In this document: positions 17,233 to 25,654 of the stretch, piece by piece | Layout of the letters: each line of letters starts with the position of its first letter | How positions within the stretch are numbered: position 1 is the stretch's first letter | Assembly (NCBI GenBank): GCA_018003015.1 | Contig: JAGNEZ010000020.1 | Coordinates: 31,052 to 95,051 of the forward strand | Direction of reading: 5' to 3' | Origin: Phycisphaerae bacterium | GTDB taxonomy: Bacteria > Planctomycetota > Phycisphaerae > UBA1845 > PWPN01 | Length of the DNA stretch: 64,000 nucleotides | Notes under the pieces: generated by a model | Told to the model about the DNA's origin: nothing | Seen by the model: the letters and a program-made list of their open reading frames with translations, nothing else | Database searches by the model: none | Program-made: the position numbers and the translations under genes

Positions 17233-18243
17233 TTGGCAAAGCCTGCGATGAACGTGGGACTGACCTACGACTTGCGAGCTGATTACCTGGCGGCCGGCTA
17301 CGGCGAAGAAGAGACCGCGGAGTTTGACCGGCCGGACACGATCGATGCTCTGGCCGAGGCGCTTTCCCAGCTTGGGCACCAGCCCGACAGGATCGGCAAC
17401 ATTCGCAGCCTGACCGCGCGACTCGCCCAAGGCGACCGCTGGGACATGGTTTTCAACATCGCGGAGGGTCTTCGCGGATACGGCCGGGAGGCTCAGGTGC
17501 CGGCCCTGCTGGAGGCGTTTGACATTCCGTACACGTTCAGCGATCCACTGGTGCTGGCCCTCTCTCTCCATAAGGGGCTCACCAAGCGGGTTCTGCGTGA
17601 TCTGGGAGTGAGCACGACGGACTTCAGGCTGGTTGAACAGGAGGCGGATGTAGCCGGGGTTGACCTGCCGTTCCCGCTGTTTGTGAAGCCGGTTGCGGAG
17701 GGTACGGCCAAGGGCATCACCCCGCGATCTCGGGTGACGTCACGATCCGAGTTGGAGCGGGAGTGCGTGCGCATCCTGAAGGCGTGTCGGCAGCCCGTCC
17801 TGGTCGAACCGTTTCTGGGTGGACGCGAGTTCACTGTGGGCATTACCGGCACCGGTAACGACGCTGCAGCCATCGGGACCCTCGAGGTCATTTTGAACAA
17901 GAACGCCGAGGCCAACGCATACACCTATGTCAACAAGGAGCAGTGCGAGGAGCGGGTTGAATACCCCCTCGCGGATGCCGCGTCGGCGAGGGTGGCGGAG
18001 GAGCTTGCCTTGGCGACCTGGAGGAGCTTGGATTGCCGGGACGGGGGGCGGGTGGACTTGCGGGCGGATGAGAACGGGCGCATGTTCGTCATGGAAGTCA
18101 ATCCGCTGCCCGGCCTGCACCCCGAGCATTCCGACCTACCCATCCTGGCCACGGCGGTCGGTATCCCCTATGTCGAGTTGATCGGTCGGATCGTGGCATC
18201 GGCGCGGAAACGCCAGGGGACGTCGGCTGCATGCAAGTCCTGA
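17233..18243 (+). CDS. ATP-grasp ligase, D-Ala-D-Ala ligase-like (first of two)
   Basis: A 336-aa cytosolic ATP-grasp enzyme, probably a carboxylate-amine ligase that activates an acid as acyl phosphate and joins it to an amine. N-terminal segment MNVGLTYDLR, then the Ddl-like VFNIAEGLRGYGREAQVPALLE and PYTFSDPLVLALSLHKGLTK motifs; the ATP-binding Lys is in PLFVKPVAEGTAKGI; the metal site is VMEVNPLPGLHPEHSDLP. These fit the family throughout. The TTG at 17233 has GGAG seven bases upstream, whereas the ATG at 17248 has none, so TTG is chosen. It follows kamA by 190 bp and overlaps the next ATP-grasp gene by 13 bp. True D-Ala-D-Ala ligase activity is unlikely, given the pairing with a divergent second copy and kamA. 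Confidence 0.85.
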   Translation: MAKPAMNVGLTYDLRADYLAAGYGEEETAEFDRPDTIDALAEALSQLGHQPDRIGNIRSLTARLAQGDRWDMVFNIAEGLRGYGREAQVPALLEAFDIPYTFSDPLVLALSLHKGLTKRVLRDLGVSTTDFRLVEQEADVAGVDLPFPLFVKPVAEGTAKGITPRSRVTSRSELERECVRILKACRQPVLVEPFLGGREFTVGITGTGNDAAAIGTLEVILNKNAEANAYTYVNKEQCEERVEYPLADAASARVAEELALATWRSLDCRDGGRVDLRADENGRMFVMEVNPLPGLHPEHSDLPILATAVGIPYVELIGRIVASARKRQGTSAACKS

Positions 18244-19220
18244 TCCTCCACGACGACGTACCCGCCGACGCGCCTTTGGACGAGCTGGACAACCTGGTTC
18301 AGGCTGAGGCGATCAGTGCCGCCCTGGTACAACTAGGCCACCAGACGCGTCGGCTGCCTTTCACCCTCGATCTGAAGCTCGTCGAGCAAGCGATCCGCCA
18401 AGCCAAGCCGGATCTGGTCTTCAACCTGGTTGAGACGGCCGGAGGAACAGGGCGGCTGACCTACCTGGCTCCGGCATTGCTCGACGGGCTGGGCATCGCG
18501 TACACCGGAGCGGGGACGGATGCCATGTTCTCCACATCGAGCAAAGTTCTCAGTAAGAAGATTCTGGAGGGGCATGGCATTCCGACGCCGGCATGGTTCA
18601 CCCCCGAGACACTGCTGGAGCGGAGCGAGCCCCTGAGCGGCTCGTTCATCATCAAGTCGGTATGGGAAGACGCCTCCATCGGAATCGACGACGGTTCGAT
18701 CATGACTCCCGCAAGCCCGGCCGCACTGCGTCAGGAGATGGTGGGGCGTCTGGGTCGGCTCGGCGGCGAGGCCTTCGCGGAGAGCTACATTGACGGTCGG
18801 GAGTTCAACCTGTCGCTGTTGGGCCGAGGCGGCGAGGTCGATGTTCTGCCGCCGGCCGAGATCCACTTTGTGGACTTTGCCCCGGGCAAGCCTCGGATCG
18901 TGAATTACCAGGCCAAGTGGGACGAGCGATCACATGAGTTTCACCATACGCCCCGGTGTTTCGAGTTTCCGGCATCAGACCGTGGCCTGTTGGGAGAACT
19001 GGCAGGCTTGGCCCGGCAGTGTTGGGTGGTCTTTGGGTTGACCGGGTACGCCCGGGTGGACTTCCGGGTCGACCGAGTTGGCAACCCTTGGGTCCTGGAG
19101 TTGAACTCCAACCCTTGTCTGTCGCCGGACGCGGGGTTCATCGCGGCGGCCGACCGTGCGGGCCTGGGCTTTGTTGGTGCGATTCAGCGGATTGTGGAGG
19201 AAGGAGTCGGCCGGCATTGA
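18231..19220 (+). CDS. ATP-grasp ligase, second divergent copy
   Basis: A 329-aa cytosolic ATP-grasp enzyme. Start MQVLILHDDVPADAP; the ATG at 18231 lies inside the previous gene (13-bp overlap), indicating translational coupling. Ddl-like landmarks are PDLVFNLVETAGGTGR, YTGAGTDAMFSTSSKVLSKK, the ATP Lys in SGSFIIKSVWEDASIGI, and the metal-binding ELNSNPCLSPDAGF. The last replaces the usual ENxxPG end with NPC, and the insert around IHFVDFAPGKPRIVNYQAKW is longer than in the first copy. The pair is not a recent duplication. It may add a second building block, or the two may work as a heteromer. The downstream GNAT gene starts within 3 bp of its stop. Confidence 0.84.
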   Translation: MQVLILHDDVPADAPLDELDNLVQAEAISAALVQLGHQTRRLPFTLDLKLVEQAIRQAKPDLVFNLVETAGGTGRLTYLAPALLDGLGIAYTGAGTDAMFSTSSKVLSKKILEGHGIPTPAWFTPETLLERSEPLSGSFIIKSVWEDASIGIDDGSIMTPASPAALRQEMVGRLGRLGGEAFAESYIDGREFNLSLLGRGGEVDVLPPAEIHFVDFAPGKPRIVNYQAKWDERSHEFHHTPRCFEFPASDRGLLGELAGLARQCWVVFGLTGYARVDFRVDRVGNPWVLELNSNPCLSPDAGFIAAADRAGLGFVGAIQRIVEEGVGRH

Positions 19221-19222
19221 GC

Positions 19223-19708
19223 ATGGAGACACTGGTGTTTCGTGAAGACGTGCGCGAATCCGACATCGCTGTCGTTCGCGAGATCGTGATGGCCACCAAG
19301 ATGTTCTACCAGCACGAGGCAGACGTGGCCGCCGAACTGGTCGAGGAGCGTCTTCGCCGCGGCCCGGCGAGCGGGTACTTCTTCGTGTTTGCCGAACTGG
19401 CCGGAGAAGTCGCCGGTTACTCCTGCTATGGCCCCATCGCCTGCACCGCGCACAGCTATGACCTGTTCTGGATCGCCGTACGTCCCGACTGCCAAGGCCA
19501 TGGGCTGGGCAGGAGGCTCTTGGGGCTCTCCGAACGGCGGATCGTGGAAGCCGGCGGCCGACGAATCTACGTCGAGACCTCCGGACGACCGCTGTACCAT
19601 TCCACGCGAGCATTCTATGAACACTGTGCGTACATCCGGGAAGCGACGCTCAAGGACTTCTACGCCATCGGAGATGACAAGGCCGTCTACGTGAAAGTTG
19701 TTGGATAG
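19223..19708 (+). CDS. GNAT family N-acetyltransferase of the kamA/ATP-grasp cassette
   Basis: A 161-aa cytosolic GNAT enzyme. Strand/helix order is normal and motif A reads PDCQGHGLGRRLLGLSE, the acetyl-CoA pyrophosphate loop. A C-terminal FYEHCAYIREATLKDFY completes the fold. It is far shorter than the AblB beta-lysine acetyltransferases, so it is not AblB in the usual sense. The ATG at 19223 is used; a TTG at 19217 overlapping the previous stop is an alternative and sits 10 bp after AAGGAG. Being last in an overlapping gene set with kamA and two ATP-grasp ligases, it probably acetylates the amine of the cassette's product or of beta-lysine. This role is inference. Confidence 0.84.
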   Translation: METLVFREDVRESDIAVVREIVMATKMFYQHEADVAAELVEERLRRGPASGYFFVFAELAGEVAGYSCYGPIACTAHSYDLFWIAVRPDCQGHGLGRRLLGLSERRIVEAGGRRIYVETSGRPLYHSTRAFYEHCAYIREATLKDFYAIGDDKAVYVKVVG

Positions 19709-19934
19709 GCGGTTCATGACCATCTGGCGATGGGTATCCGGCCGACCAGCCCGGGGCGCGGTTCCGTCTCCAGGCTGCGATCTTCCCGTATCTCACTCCA
19801 CCGGCGTCACCGGGCAGGGCGTGAGCTCGCCGGGCGGCACGCCGGGGCACCTGCGGTTCGGATCCCCGCGGCTTTCTTGACGCTCCGGAGCCAGCCACGT
19901 ACCCTACCTCCCTCAAGAAAGGGGACCATTGGTC

Positions 19935-20948
19935 ATGAATTTCGTGACAGGGGCTACAGGTCTGCTGGGAAGCCATATCGTCGAGCAGCTGCGTCTGCGT
20001 GGGCAGCCGGTGCGGGTCCTCGTCCGCCGGGGCAGCGATGTGGCGTGGCTCAAGACCCAGGGGGTCGAGTTCGTCGAGGGTGATCTCTGTGACCCCCAGG
20101 TTCTCAAAAAAGCCATTGATGGGGTCAGAATTGTCTACCATGCGGCCGCCAGGGTAGGCGACTGGGGCCCCTGGGAGGACTTCGTCCGGGTGACCATCGA
20201 GGGGACCCGCAGTCTGGCCGCGGTCGCCATCGCCTCCGGCTGCGAACGGTTCCTGCACATCAGCTCGATCAGTGCCTATGGCCATCCGAACGGCGAGGGT
20301 CTGGTGTTCGACGAGACCGCCCCGCTGGGAGAGAATCTGCATAAGTGGAGCTACTACAGCCGGGCCAAGGTGGAAGCCGAGAAGATGCTCTGGGCCCTGC
20401 ACGCGGCCGGCAAACTGAAGCTGACCGTGATCCGCCCGAGTTGGCTTTACGGCCCTCGCGATCGGGCCACGATCTTCCGGCTGTCGCGCATGCTCCGGGA
20501 GGGCAAGGCCAAAATCCTCGGTGATGGTGAGAATCGGCTCAACGTGGTCTACGCCGGCAACGTGGCGGAGTGTTCCATCCTGGCAGCCGAGTCGCCGAGG
20601 GCGCTGGGCCAGGCCTACAACGCCTGCAGCGACGGTGAGATGCGGCAGAAGCAATGGATGAATGCTCTGGCAGCCGCACTGGGTGCTCCGCCCGTCACCC
20701 GCCATGTTCCCTACGCCGTGGCCTACAACGTGGCCTTCATGCTGGAGTGTATCTGGCACCTGTTCGGCATCAAGAAGCCACCGATGATCACGCGTTACGC
20801 CGTGTGGCTCATGGGTCGGCGGTGTTACTTCAGTGCTGAGAAGGCTCGCCAAGACCTGGGCTGGAAATCCACGGTGTCCTACGAGGAAGGCGTGAAGAGG
20901 ACCATCGCCTGGCTGCATGAGGAGGAGGCTCGCCAAGGCCGCCGATAG
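19935..20948 (+). CDS. NAD-dependent epimerase/dehydratase (extended SDR, 3-beta-HSD-like)
   Basis: A 337-aa extended short-chain dehydrogenase. The N-terminal NAD(P) motif is VTGATGLLGSHI; the active-site YxxxK is YYSRAKVEAEK with the upstream Ser in HISSISAYG; and RPSWLYGPRDR is the typical extended-SDR loop. The C-terminal third has hydrophobic segments (YAVAYNVAFMLECIWHLFG) seen in 3-beta-hydroxysteroid dehydrogenase/isomerase-like members, suggesting a lipid-like or membrane-associated substrate. The ATG at 19935 is favoured over a TTG six bases upstream. It lies 226 bp after the GNAT gene and 472 bp before ompH, so it could be its own unit or the end of the cassette. Substrate unknown. 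Confidence 0.85.
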   Translation: MNFVTGATGLLGSHIVEQLRLRGQPVRVLVRRGSDVAWLKTQGVEFVEGDLCDPQVLKKAIDGVRIVYHAAARVGDWGPWEDFVRVTIEGTRSLAAVAIASGCERFLHISSISAYGHPNGEGLVFDETAPLGENLHKWSYYSRAKVEAEKMLWALHAAGKLKLTVIRPSWLYGPRDRATIFRLSRMLREGKAKILGDGENRLNVVYAGNVAECSILAAESPRALGQAYNACSDGEMRQKQWMNALAAALGAPPVTRHVPYAVAYNVAFMLECIWHLFGIKKPPMITRYAVWLMGRRCYFSAEKARQDLGWKSTVSYEEGVKRTIAWLHEEEARQGRR

Positions 20949-21420
20949 GGGCGGAGGGTGTGATTCGCCTTCGACGGCCCGTTCCGGGGACGGCGATTTC
21001 GCCTGTCTCCGGCTCGATCCGATGCCGATGCCGGGCCAGCCGGCGGCGCGGTTGCTGCCGATCGTGACCGCGAGGGGGGTGTCATTCGCCGGACGGGGCC
21101 GGTTTTTTGGCCTCGAGTCGCCGGCGGCCGGCTCATCGCCGGAGGCGCGTGCGGTTGCGGCTGGTCATTCGCCGGGCCGATTAGTACTTTTTGCCATTTC
21201 CGGGGTCAAAAGCGACTGGAGGCCGCATATCGCCGCCGGGGGTGGGGTTATCCGCGCTGGCGACCGATCGTCAAGGGCGCGGAGTCCACGTCTTCTCCGG
21301 CAGAGTCGATTGCGGGTGGGACAACTCGGCCGGTGGCGGGCTCGGCTTGCGGGACGGCGCAAAGCCGGGTCTAATCTCGGTTTGGCGATGATCGGACAGC
21401 CTGTAAAACGGAGAATGAAT
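20949..21420 (+). other. Intergenic region upstream of the ompH-lpx operon (472 bp)
   Basis: No gene is supported here: the frame running into ompH lacks a start with a ribosome binding site and has an unnatural Arg/Gly-rich composition. The candidate promoter at 21347-21375 is near the right end. The remaining sequence is GC-rich with no strong repeats. Confidence 0.5.
21347..21375 (+). promoter_or_regulatory. Weak predicted promoter for ompH-lpx operon
   Basis: TTGCGG (21347-21352) and TCTAAT (21370-21375) are spaced by 17 bp. The -10 matches five of six bases of consensus, the -35 only three. This would start transcription about 40 bp before ompH. Confidence 0.35.
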
Positions 21421-22056
21421 ATGAAGACGGGAATTAGTCTTATGGCCGTCGTATTAACCGCCGCGATCGTATGGAGCCTGGCCGCCGCTGACAACAAGGC
21501 GGCGCCGTCCGCGGCTGGCAAGGGGGCCACGCGAGTCGGGGTGCTAGACTTGGTGAAGGTGTTCAACGAGTTCGAGCAGACCAAGGTTCTCAATGCCGAG
21601 ATCGACAAGTACAAGGCCAAGCTGGGTGAGGAGAAGGTGCAGCGCGAGGACAAGATTGACACCGAGAAGAAGACGCTGCAGACCTTCGCTCCGGACAGCG
21701 CCGACTATCAGCGCCGTGTCCGGGAGGTGAGGAAGATGATGATCGAGTACCGCGCCTGGCTCGAATCCGAGCAGCAGAGCCTTACCGACGAGCACCGCCG
21801 CTGGATCGAGCGGACCTATGATATGGTGACCCAGACGACGGCCGCCGTAGCCCGGGCTCACGGGATCGACGTGATCATCACCAAGGAGGATCTGGATAAG
21901 AGCGTCAGCGACACGACGGTTCTGCTCAAGCAGATCCTCAACCGCAAAGTGGTGTACGCCAGTCCGGATCTTGACATCACCGACGAGGTCATGAAGAGCC
22001 TGAATGACGTCTTCGCCAAATCCGGCGGGGCGAAATCGATCCAGTTCGGGATGTGA
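21421..22056 (+). CDS. OmpH/Skp family periplasmic chaperone
   Basis: A 211-aa exported protein related to Skp, which escorts outer-membrane proteins across the periplasm. The ATG at 21421 is seven bases after GGAG and is preferred to one at 21415. Signal peptide about 1-24 (LMAVVLTAAIVWSLAAADN). The family start RVGVLDLVKVFNEFEQTK is followed by a long charged coiled-coil arm (about 75-150, rich in Glu/Lys), then the returning hydrophobic strands (GIDVIITKEDLDKS, KVVYASPDLDITDE). The lpxD gene follows 50 bp downstream; the Skp-lpxD arrangement is common in Gram-negative envelopes. bamA, which often precedes Skp, is absent upstream here. Confidence 0.88.
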   Translation: MKTGISLMAVVLTAAIVWSLAAADNKAAPSAAGKGATRVGVLDLVKVFNEFEQTKVLNAEIDKYKAKLGEEKVQREDKIDTEKKTLQTFAPDSADYQRRVREVRKMMIEYRAWLESEQQSLTDEHRRWIERTYDMVTQTTAAVARAHGIDVIITKEDLDKSVSDTTVLLKQILNRKVVYASPDLDITDEVMKSLNDVFAKSGGAKSIQFGM

Positions 22057-22106
22057 GCCGGGATAGGCCGGAGTGCAATCGCCGAATCGATGGAGAGCAC
22101 GACGGT

Positions 22107-23159
22107 ATGAGCAGCACCTACACACTGGCCGAGATCGCCAAGTGGGTCCAAGGCGTGGTTCGGGGCGATGCGAGTGTCCGGATCTCCGGCGTGGCCGGCG
22201 TTGAGGAGGCCCAGGTGTCGCACATCACCTGGCTGTCCGACGACAAGTATGCCGCGAAGCTGAGGTCCTCGCGGGCGGGTGCCGTCCTGGTCGACGCCCG
22301 GTTCGGTGAGACACCCATGGCGGCCATCTTGTGCGAACAGCCGGCCTTGGCCATCGTAGCGATCCTGGAACACTTCGCTCCGCCGGTGCCGCGTCCTCCG
22401 ATCGGTGCTCACCCGGCTGCCGTGGTGGCGCCCTCGGCCAGGCTTGGATGCGACGTTCGGTTGGGGCCGAACGTGGTCGTGGGCGAGAACGCCGTGATCG
22501 GCGATCGGAGCGTGCTCCATGCCAACGTCTTCGTGGGGGCGGATAGCTCCTTGGGTTCCGACTGCGAGCTCTGGCCGGGTGTGGTGATCCGCGAACGCTG
22601 CGAGCTGGGCGACCGGGTGGTGGTTCACCCTAACACGACGGTCGGGGCGGACGGCTTTGGCTATCAATACGCCGGTGGTCGGCATGTGAAGATTCCCCAG
22701 ATTGGGAGGGTCGTAATTGAAGCAGATGTTGAAATCGGGGCGAATTGTTGTATTGATCGGGCCAAGTTTGGGGACACGCGGGTGGGGAGGGGCACTAAGA
22801 TTGATAACCTGGTGCAGGTTGCCCATAATGTTCAGGTTGGTCCCGGGTGTATTCTGGTGGCCCAATGCGGGATTGCCGGCAGCACACGGTTGGGACGGGG
22901 CGTGGTGCTCGGGGGGAAGGTTGGTGTGAAGGACCATGTGGTCTTGCACGATGGTGTGCAAGTGGGGGCTTGCGCCTGTATTTCAAAGGACATACCGGCC
23001 GGTTCCCGCGTCATGGGGATTCCCGCGGTCGACCATGAGCGATTTGTTCGTGAACGGGCTGCCCTGCGGCGGGCGCCGCAGATGGTCGAGCAGATCAAAG
23101 CCCTGACCCAACGGATCGAGCAGCTTGAAGCTTCAGCAGACGATAGAGCGTCCGGTTGA
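22107..23159 (+). CDS. lpxD: UDP-3-O-(3-hydroxyacyl)glucosamine N-acyltransferase
   Basis: A 350-aa cytosolic enzyme, the third step of lipid A synthesis, which adds an N-linked hydroxyacyl chain from acyl-ACP. The N-terminal domain (YTLAEIAKWVQGVVRG, about 1-100) binds uridine; residues of about 100-310 form left-handed hexapeptide repeats. The catalytic His is in LVQVAHNVQVG (His240, E. coli His239). A C-terminal helix (about 315-350) completes the family layout. The ATG at 22107 follows GGAG by 11 bases. The hexapeptide section between about 22690 and 22990 uses noticeably more A/T-ending codons (GTA ATT GAA GCA GAT GTT) than the rest of the gene. The next gene overlaps the last 35 bp. Confidence 0.95.
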   Translation: MSSTYTLAEIAKWVQGVVRGDASVRISGVAGVEEAQVSHITWLSDDKYAAKLRSSRAGAVLVDARFGETPMAAILCEQPALAIVAILEHFAPPVPRPPIGAHPAAVVAPSARLGCDVRLGPNVVVGENAVIGDRSVLHANVFVGADSSLGSDCELWPGVVIRERCELGDRVVVHPNTTVGADGFGYQYAGGRHVKIPQIGRVVIEADVEIGANCCIDRAKFGDTRVGRGTKIDNLVQVAHNVQVGPGCILVAQCGIAGSTRLGRGVVLGGKVGVKDHVVLHDGVQVGACACISKDIPAGSRVMGIPAVDHERFVRERAALRRAPQMVEQIKALTQRIEQLEASADDRASG

Positions 23160-24441
23160 GATCGCCGGCCGGGGGCTGTTCACCGGCGAGCCGGCCACGC
23201 TGCGCTTCCGACCCGCGCCCGTGGGGACCGGGGTGGTCTTTGTTCGTGACGACCAGAATCCTCCCATTCACATCGCCGCCCGGGTTGACAATGTCGCCAA
23301 GCGGCTTCGCCGCACGTCGATCCGCAATGGGACGGTCCAGATCGAGACCATCGAGCACTGCATGGCTGCCCTGGCCGGCATGGGTGTGGACAACGCCTTC
23401 GTGGAGCTCAACGGCAACGAGGTTCCCGGCCTGGACGGCAGCTGCCTGCCGTTTGTGGAGAAGATCAAGGAAGCCGGGCTGGTTCAGCAGGACAGGCCGC
23501 GTGAGGTCTACCGGATTCCGGAGACGATCCGGGTGTCGGACGGTCCCGGCTATGTCATGGCCGCTCCGGGTACGGAGGAAGAAGACGCCCTGGAGATCAT
23601 CTACGATCTGAACTACGGGCCGAACAGTCCGATCGGGCAGCAGATCTTCAAGGTGCGGCTGACGCCGGAGGCGTTTGAGGAGCAGATTGCGGGATCCAGG
23701 ACTTTCGTGCTCCGCCAGGAGGCTGAGCAACTGCAGGCCGCTGGCCTCGGTCGCCATTTGACCTACCAGGAGATTCTGGTCTTCGGGCCGGATGGTCCGA
23801 TCGACAATCCGCTGCGGTTCGCCAACGAGTGTGTCCGGCACAAGATTCTGGACCTCATCGGAGACTTGTACCTCTTTGGCAAGCCTCTGGTTGGCAGCAT
23901 CTTCGCTCGCCAATCGGGCCATTCGCTCAACCACGAGCTTGTCCGGCGGCTGCAGGAACTGGAGGAAGCGGCTGCGACCAGGAGGAGGCTGTCCTCCGAG
24001 CCGGCGTTCGACATCCGCCAGATCCAGAGGATCCTGCCGCATCGGTTTCCGTTCCTCATGGTGGACCGGGTTGTGCTGCTGGAACCGGGCCAGCGGGCGG
24101 TCGGCATCAAGAACGTCACCGCCAACGAGGAGTTCTTCACCGGGCATTACCCGGGCCAGCCGATCATGCCCGGCGTGTTGATTATCGAGGCCATGGCCCA
24201 GTTAGGCGGCATTCTGCTGTCCCGCGAGCTGGAGCACACCGGCAAGGTCGCCGTCCTGCTCAGCCTGGACCGGGTCAAGTTTCGCCGGCCGGTGGTGCCC
24301 GGCGACCAGTTGGTGATGGAGGCTCTGGCCCGCCGAGTGAAATCGCGGACCGGGCATGTGTCGTGTACGGCCAGGGTCAACGACGACCTGGTCGCGGAGG
24401 CGGACATCAAGTTCATGATGGTGGACGCGGACCCGCTGTGA
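23125..24441 (+). CDS. lpxC-fabZ: Bifunctional UDP-3-O-acyl-GlcNAc deacetylase / 3-hydroxyacyl-ACP dehydratase
   Basis: A 438-aa fusion. Residues of about 1-280 are LpxC, the zinc deacetylase that commits UDP-3-O-acyl-GlcNAc to lipid A: zinc ligands His78 (ETIEHC), His239 and Asp243 (RHKILDLIGD), and catalytic His266 (SGHSLNH). Residues of about 295-438 are FabZ, dehydrating 3-hydroxyacyl-ACP: His306 in LPHRFPFLMVDR, and HYPGQPIMPGVL with Glu355 in IIEAMAQ. Such fusions occur in Bacteroidota and some other phyla including Planctomycetota. The TTG at 23125 is the only start that keeps the conserved LpxC N-terminus (KLQQTIERPVEIAGRGL), and it lies 35 bp inside lpxD. Joining both in one polypeptide may couple hydroxyacyl-ACP use between fatty acid and lipid A synthesis. 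Confidence 0.95.
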   Translation: MKLQQTIERPVEIAGRGLFTGEPATLRFRPAPVGTGVVFVRDDQNPPIHIAARVDNVAKRLRRTSIRNGTVQIETIEHCMAALAGMGVDNAFVELNGNEVPGLDGSCLPFVEKIKEAGLVQQDRPREVYRIPETIRVSDGPGYVMAAPGTEEEDALEIIYDLNYGPNSPIGQQIFKVRLTPEAFEEQIAGSRTFVLRQEAEQLQAAGLGRHLTYQEILVFGPDGPIDNPLRFANECVRHKILDLIGDLYLFGKPLVGSIFARQSGHSLNHELVRRLQELEEAAATRRRLSSEPAFDIRQIQRILPHRFPFLMVDRVVLLEPGQRAVGIKNVTANEEFFTGHYPGQPIMPGVLIIEAMAQLGGILLSRELEHTGKVAVLLSLDRVKFRRPVVPGDQLVMEALARRVKSRTGHVSCTARVNDDLVAEADIKFMMVDADPL

Positions 24442-24454
24442 GACGAGTGACTCG

Positions 24455-25321
24455 ATGATACACCCGACTGCTTTCATAGATCCTGGTGCCCGGCTCGGCG
24501 GAGGCGTCACCGTGGGCCCGCACTGCTATGTCGGGCCAGGCGTGGTGCTTGGCGACCGCTGCGTGCTTCGCAACAGTGTGACCATCGTGGGGCAGACGAC
24601 CTGTGGCAAGGACAATGAGTTCTATCCCGGGGTGGTGATTGGCGAACCCCCACAGGATCTCAAGTACCGCGGCGAGCCCACCCGGACCGTCGTCGGGGAC
24701 GGCAACGTGTTCCGCGAGCAGGTCACCGTCCACGCCGGTACCGAGGTTGCCGGGGGGCTGACCGAGATTGGCTCGCACAACCGCTTTCTGGTCGGGGTGC
24801 ACATCGCCCACGATGCTCGGGTCGGCAGCGACTGCATCTTCTCGAACTATGTTCAGCTGGCCGGGCACGTGCATGTCGAGGACCGCGTGACCATTGGTGG
24901 GATTGTCGGCATACACCATTTCACGACCTTGGGGACGCTGTCCTACATCGGCGGTCTGAGCCGGATCGTGGCTGACGTGCCGCCGTTCATGATCGTCGAG
25001 GGCAACCCGTCGCGGGTTCGAGGATTCAACGAGACCGGAATGCGCCGCTGGGGCTACAGACCCGATCAGATCAAGGCCATGCGCGAGGCCTACCGCACGC
25101 TGTTCAGCCAGAAGGCTGAAACCAGCGGCTTCTCCATGAACGAACGACTGAGCAAGCTCGATACGCGGTGCGAAGGCAACGGCGAGGTCCACTGCCTCTG
25201 CGAGTCGATTCGACGCAGCCTGCGGGACGGTGTTTATGGCCGGCAGCTTGAGCGACTCCGCCGCGACACGGATGCCGACCGGCGCCGGTTCTATGGCCAA
25301 GGTACGCCCAGGGAAGAGTGA
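24455..25321 (+). CDS. lpxA: Acyl-ACP--UDP-N-acetylglucosamine O-acyltransferase
   Basis: A 288-aa cytosolic trimeric enzyme for the first step of lipid A synthesis. Left-handed beta-helix hexapeptide repeats span about 1-190 (IHPTAFIDPGARLGGGVTVG). Catalytic His119 in VHIAHDARVG corresponds to E. coli His125. The C-terminal helical domain (GYRPDQIKAMREAYRTLF) is present; a polar tail of about 25 residues (GQLERLRRDTDADRRR-like) extends past the usual end near 262 residues. The ATG at 24455 follows lpxC-fabZ by 13 bp. lpxB and lpxK are not in the window. Confidence 0.95.
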   Translation: MIHPTAFIDPGARLGGGVTVGPHCYVGPGVVLGDRCVLRNSVTIVGQTTCGKDNEFYPGVVIGEPPQDLKYRGEPTRTVVGDGNVFREQVTVHAGTEVAGGLTEIGSHNRFLVGVHIAHDARVGSDCIFSNYVQLAGHVHVEDRVTIGGIVGIHHFTTLGTLSYIGGLSRIVADVPPFMIVEGNPSRVRGFNETGMRRWGYRPDQIKAMREAYRTLFSQKAETSGFSMNERLSKLDTRCEGNGEVHCLCESIRRSLRDGVYGRQLERLRRDTDADRRRFYGQGTPREE

Positions 25322-25654
25322 CGCGCCGAGCCGAGCTGGGCCGAAGCCCCGCTGCGACGTGGGTTGTACCCTGCGGAGGTGGTGCAGCCAGGAGGGCAGG
25401 CCGTTCCTGAATGAGCTTGCCGCGCCGGCGTTCGTTGCCTGGCGGGACTTGCACTCCTCGGAGCGCGCCCATCGTTACGATGAGGCCGGCCACAAAAGCC
25501 AAGTGGGCCGCGGTGCTGATCGTGGGCATCCCATCGATGAAGACCGTAGGCAAGGCCGGCGCCGGAAGCACCCCGGAAGAGTGGAAGCAGGCACTGGTCA
25601 CCAGGGCTGCCGGCCGGAAGCAGCCGGTTGCGTCCGGCATGTCGGGGCGGCCAC
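25322..25654. other. Intergenic region between convergent lpxA and SprT-like gene (333 bp)
   Basis: This lies between the stops of two convergent genes. Several overlapping short frames exist on both strands, but none has a ribosome binding site or recognisable composition. No clean hairpin with a T-tract was found. Confidence 0.45.

Noticed and set aside
17233..18243. Annotation as a true D-alanine--D-alanine ligase (ddl)
   Set aside because: The genes are paired with a second ATP-grasp and kamA, with no peptidoglycan genes near, so the ddl name would overstate the function.
19650..20936. 428-codon open frame antisense to the SDR gene
   Set aside because: No ribosome binding site or known motif; the SDR protein on the plus strand has clear catalytic motifs.
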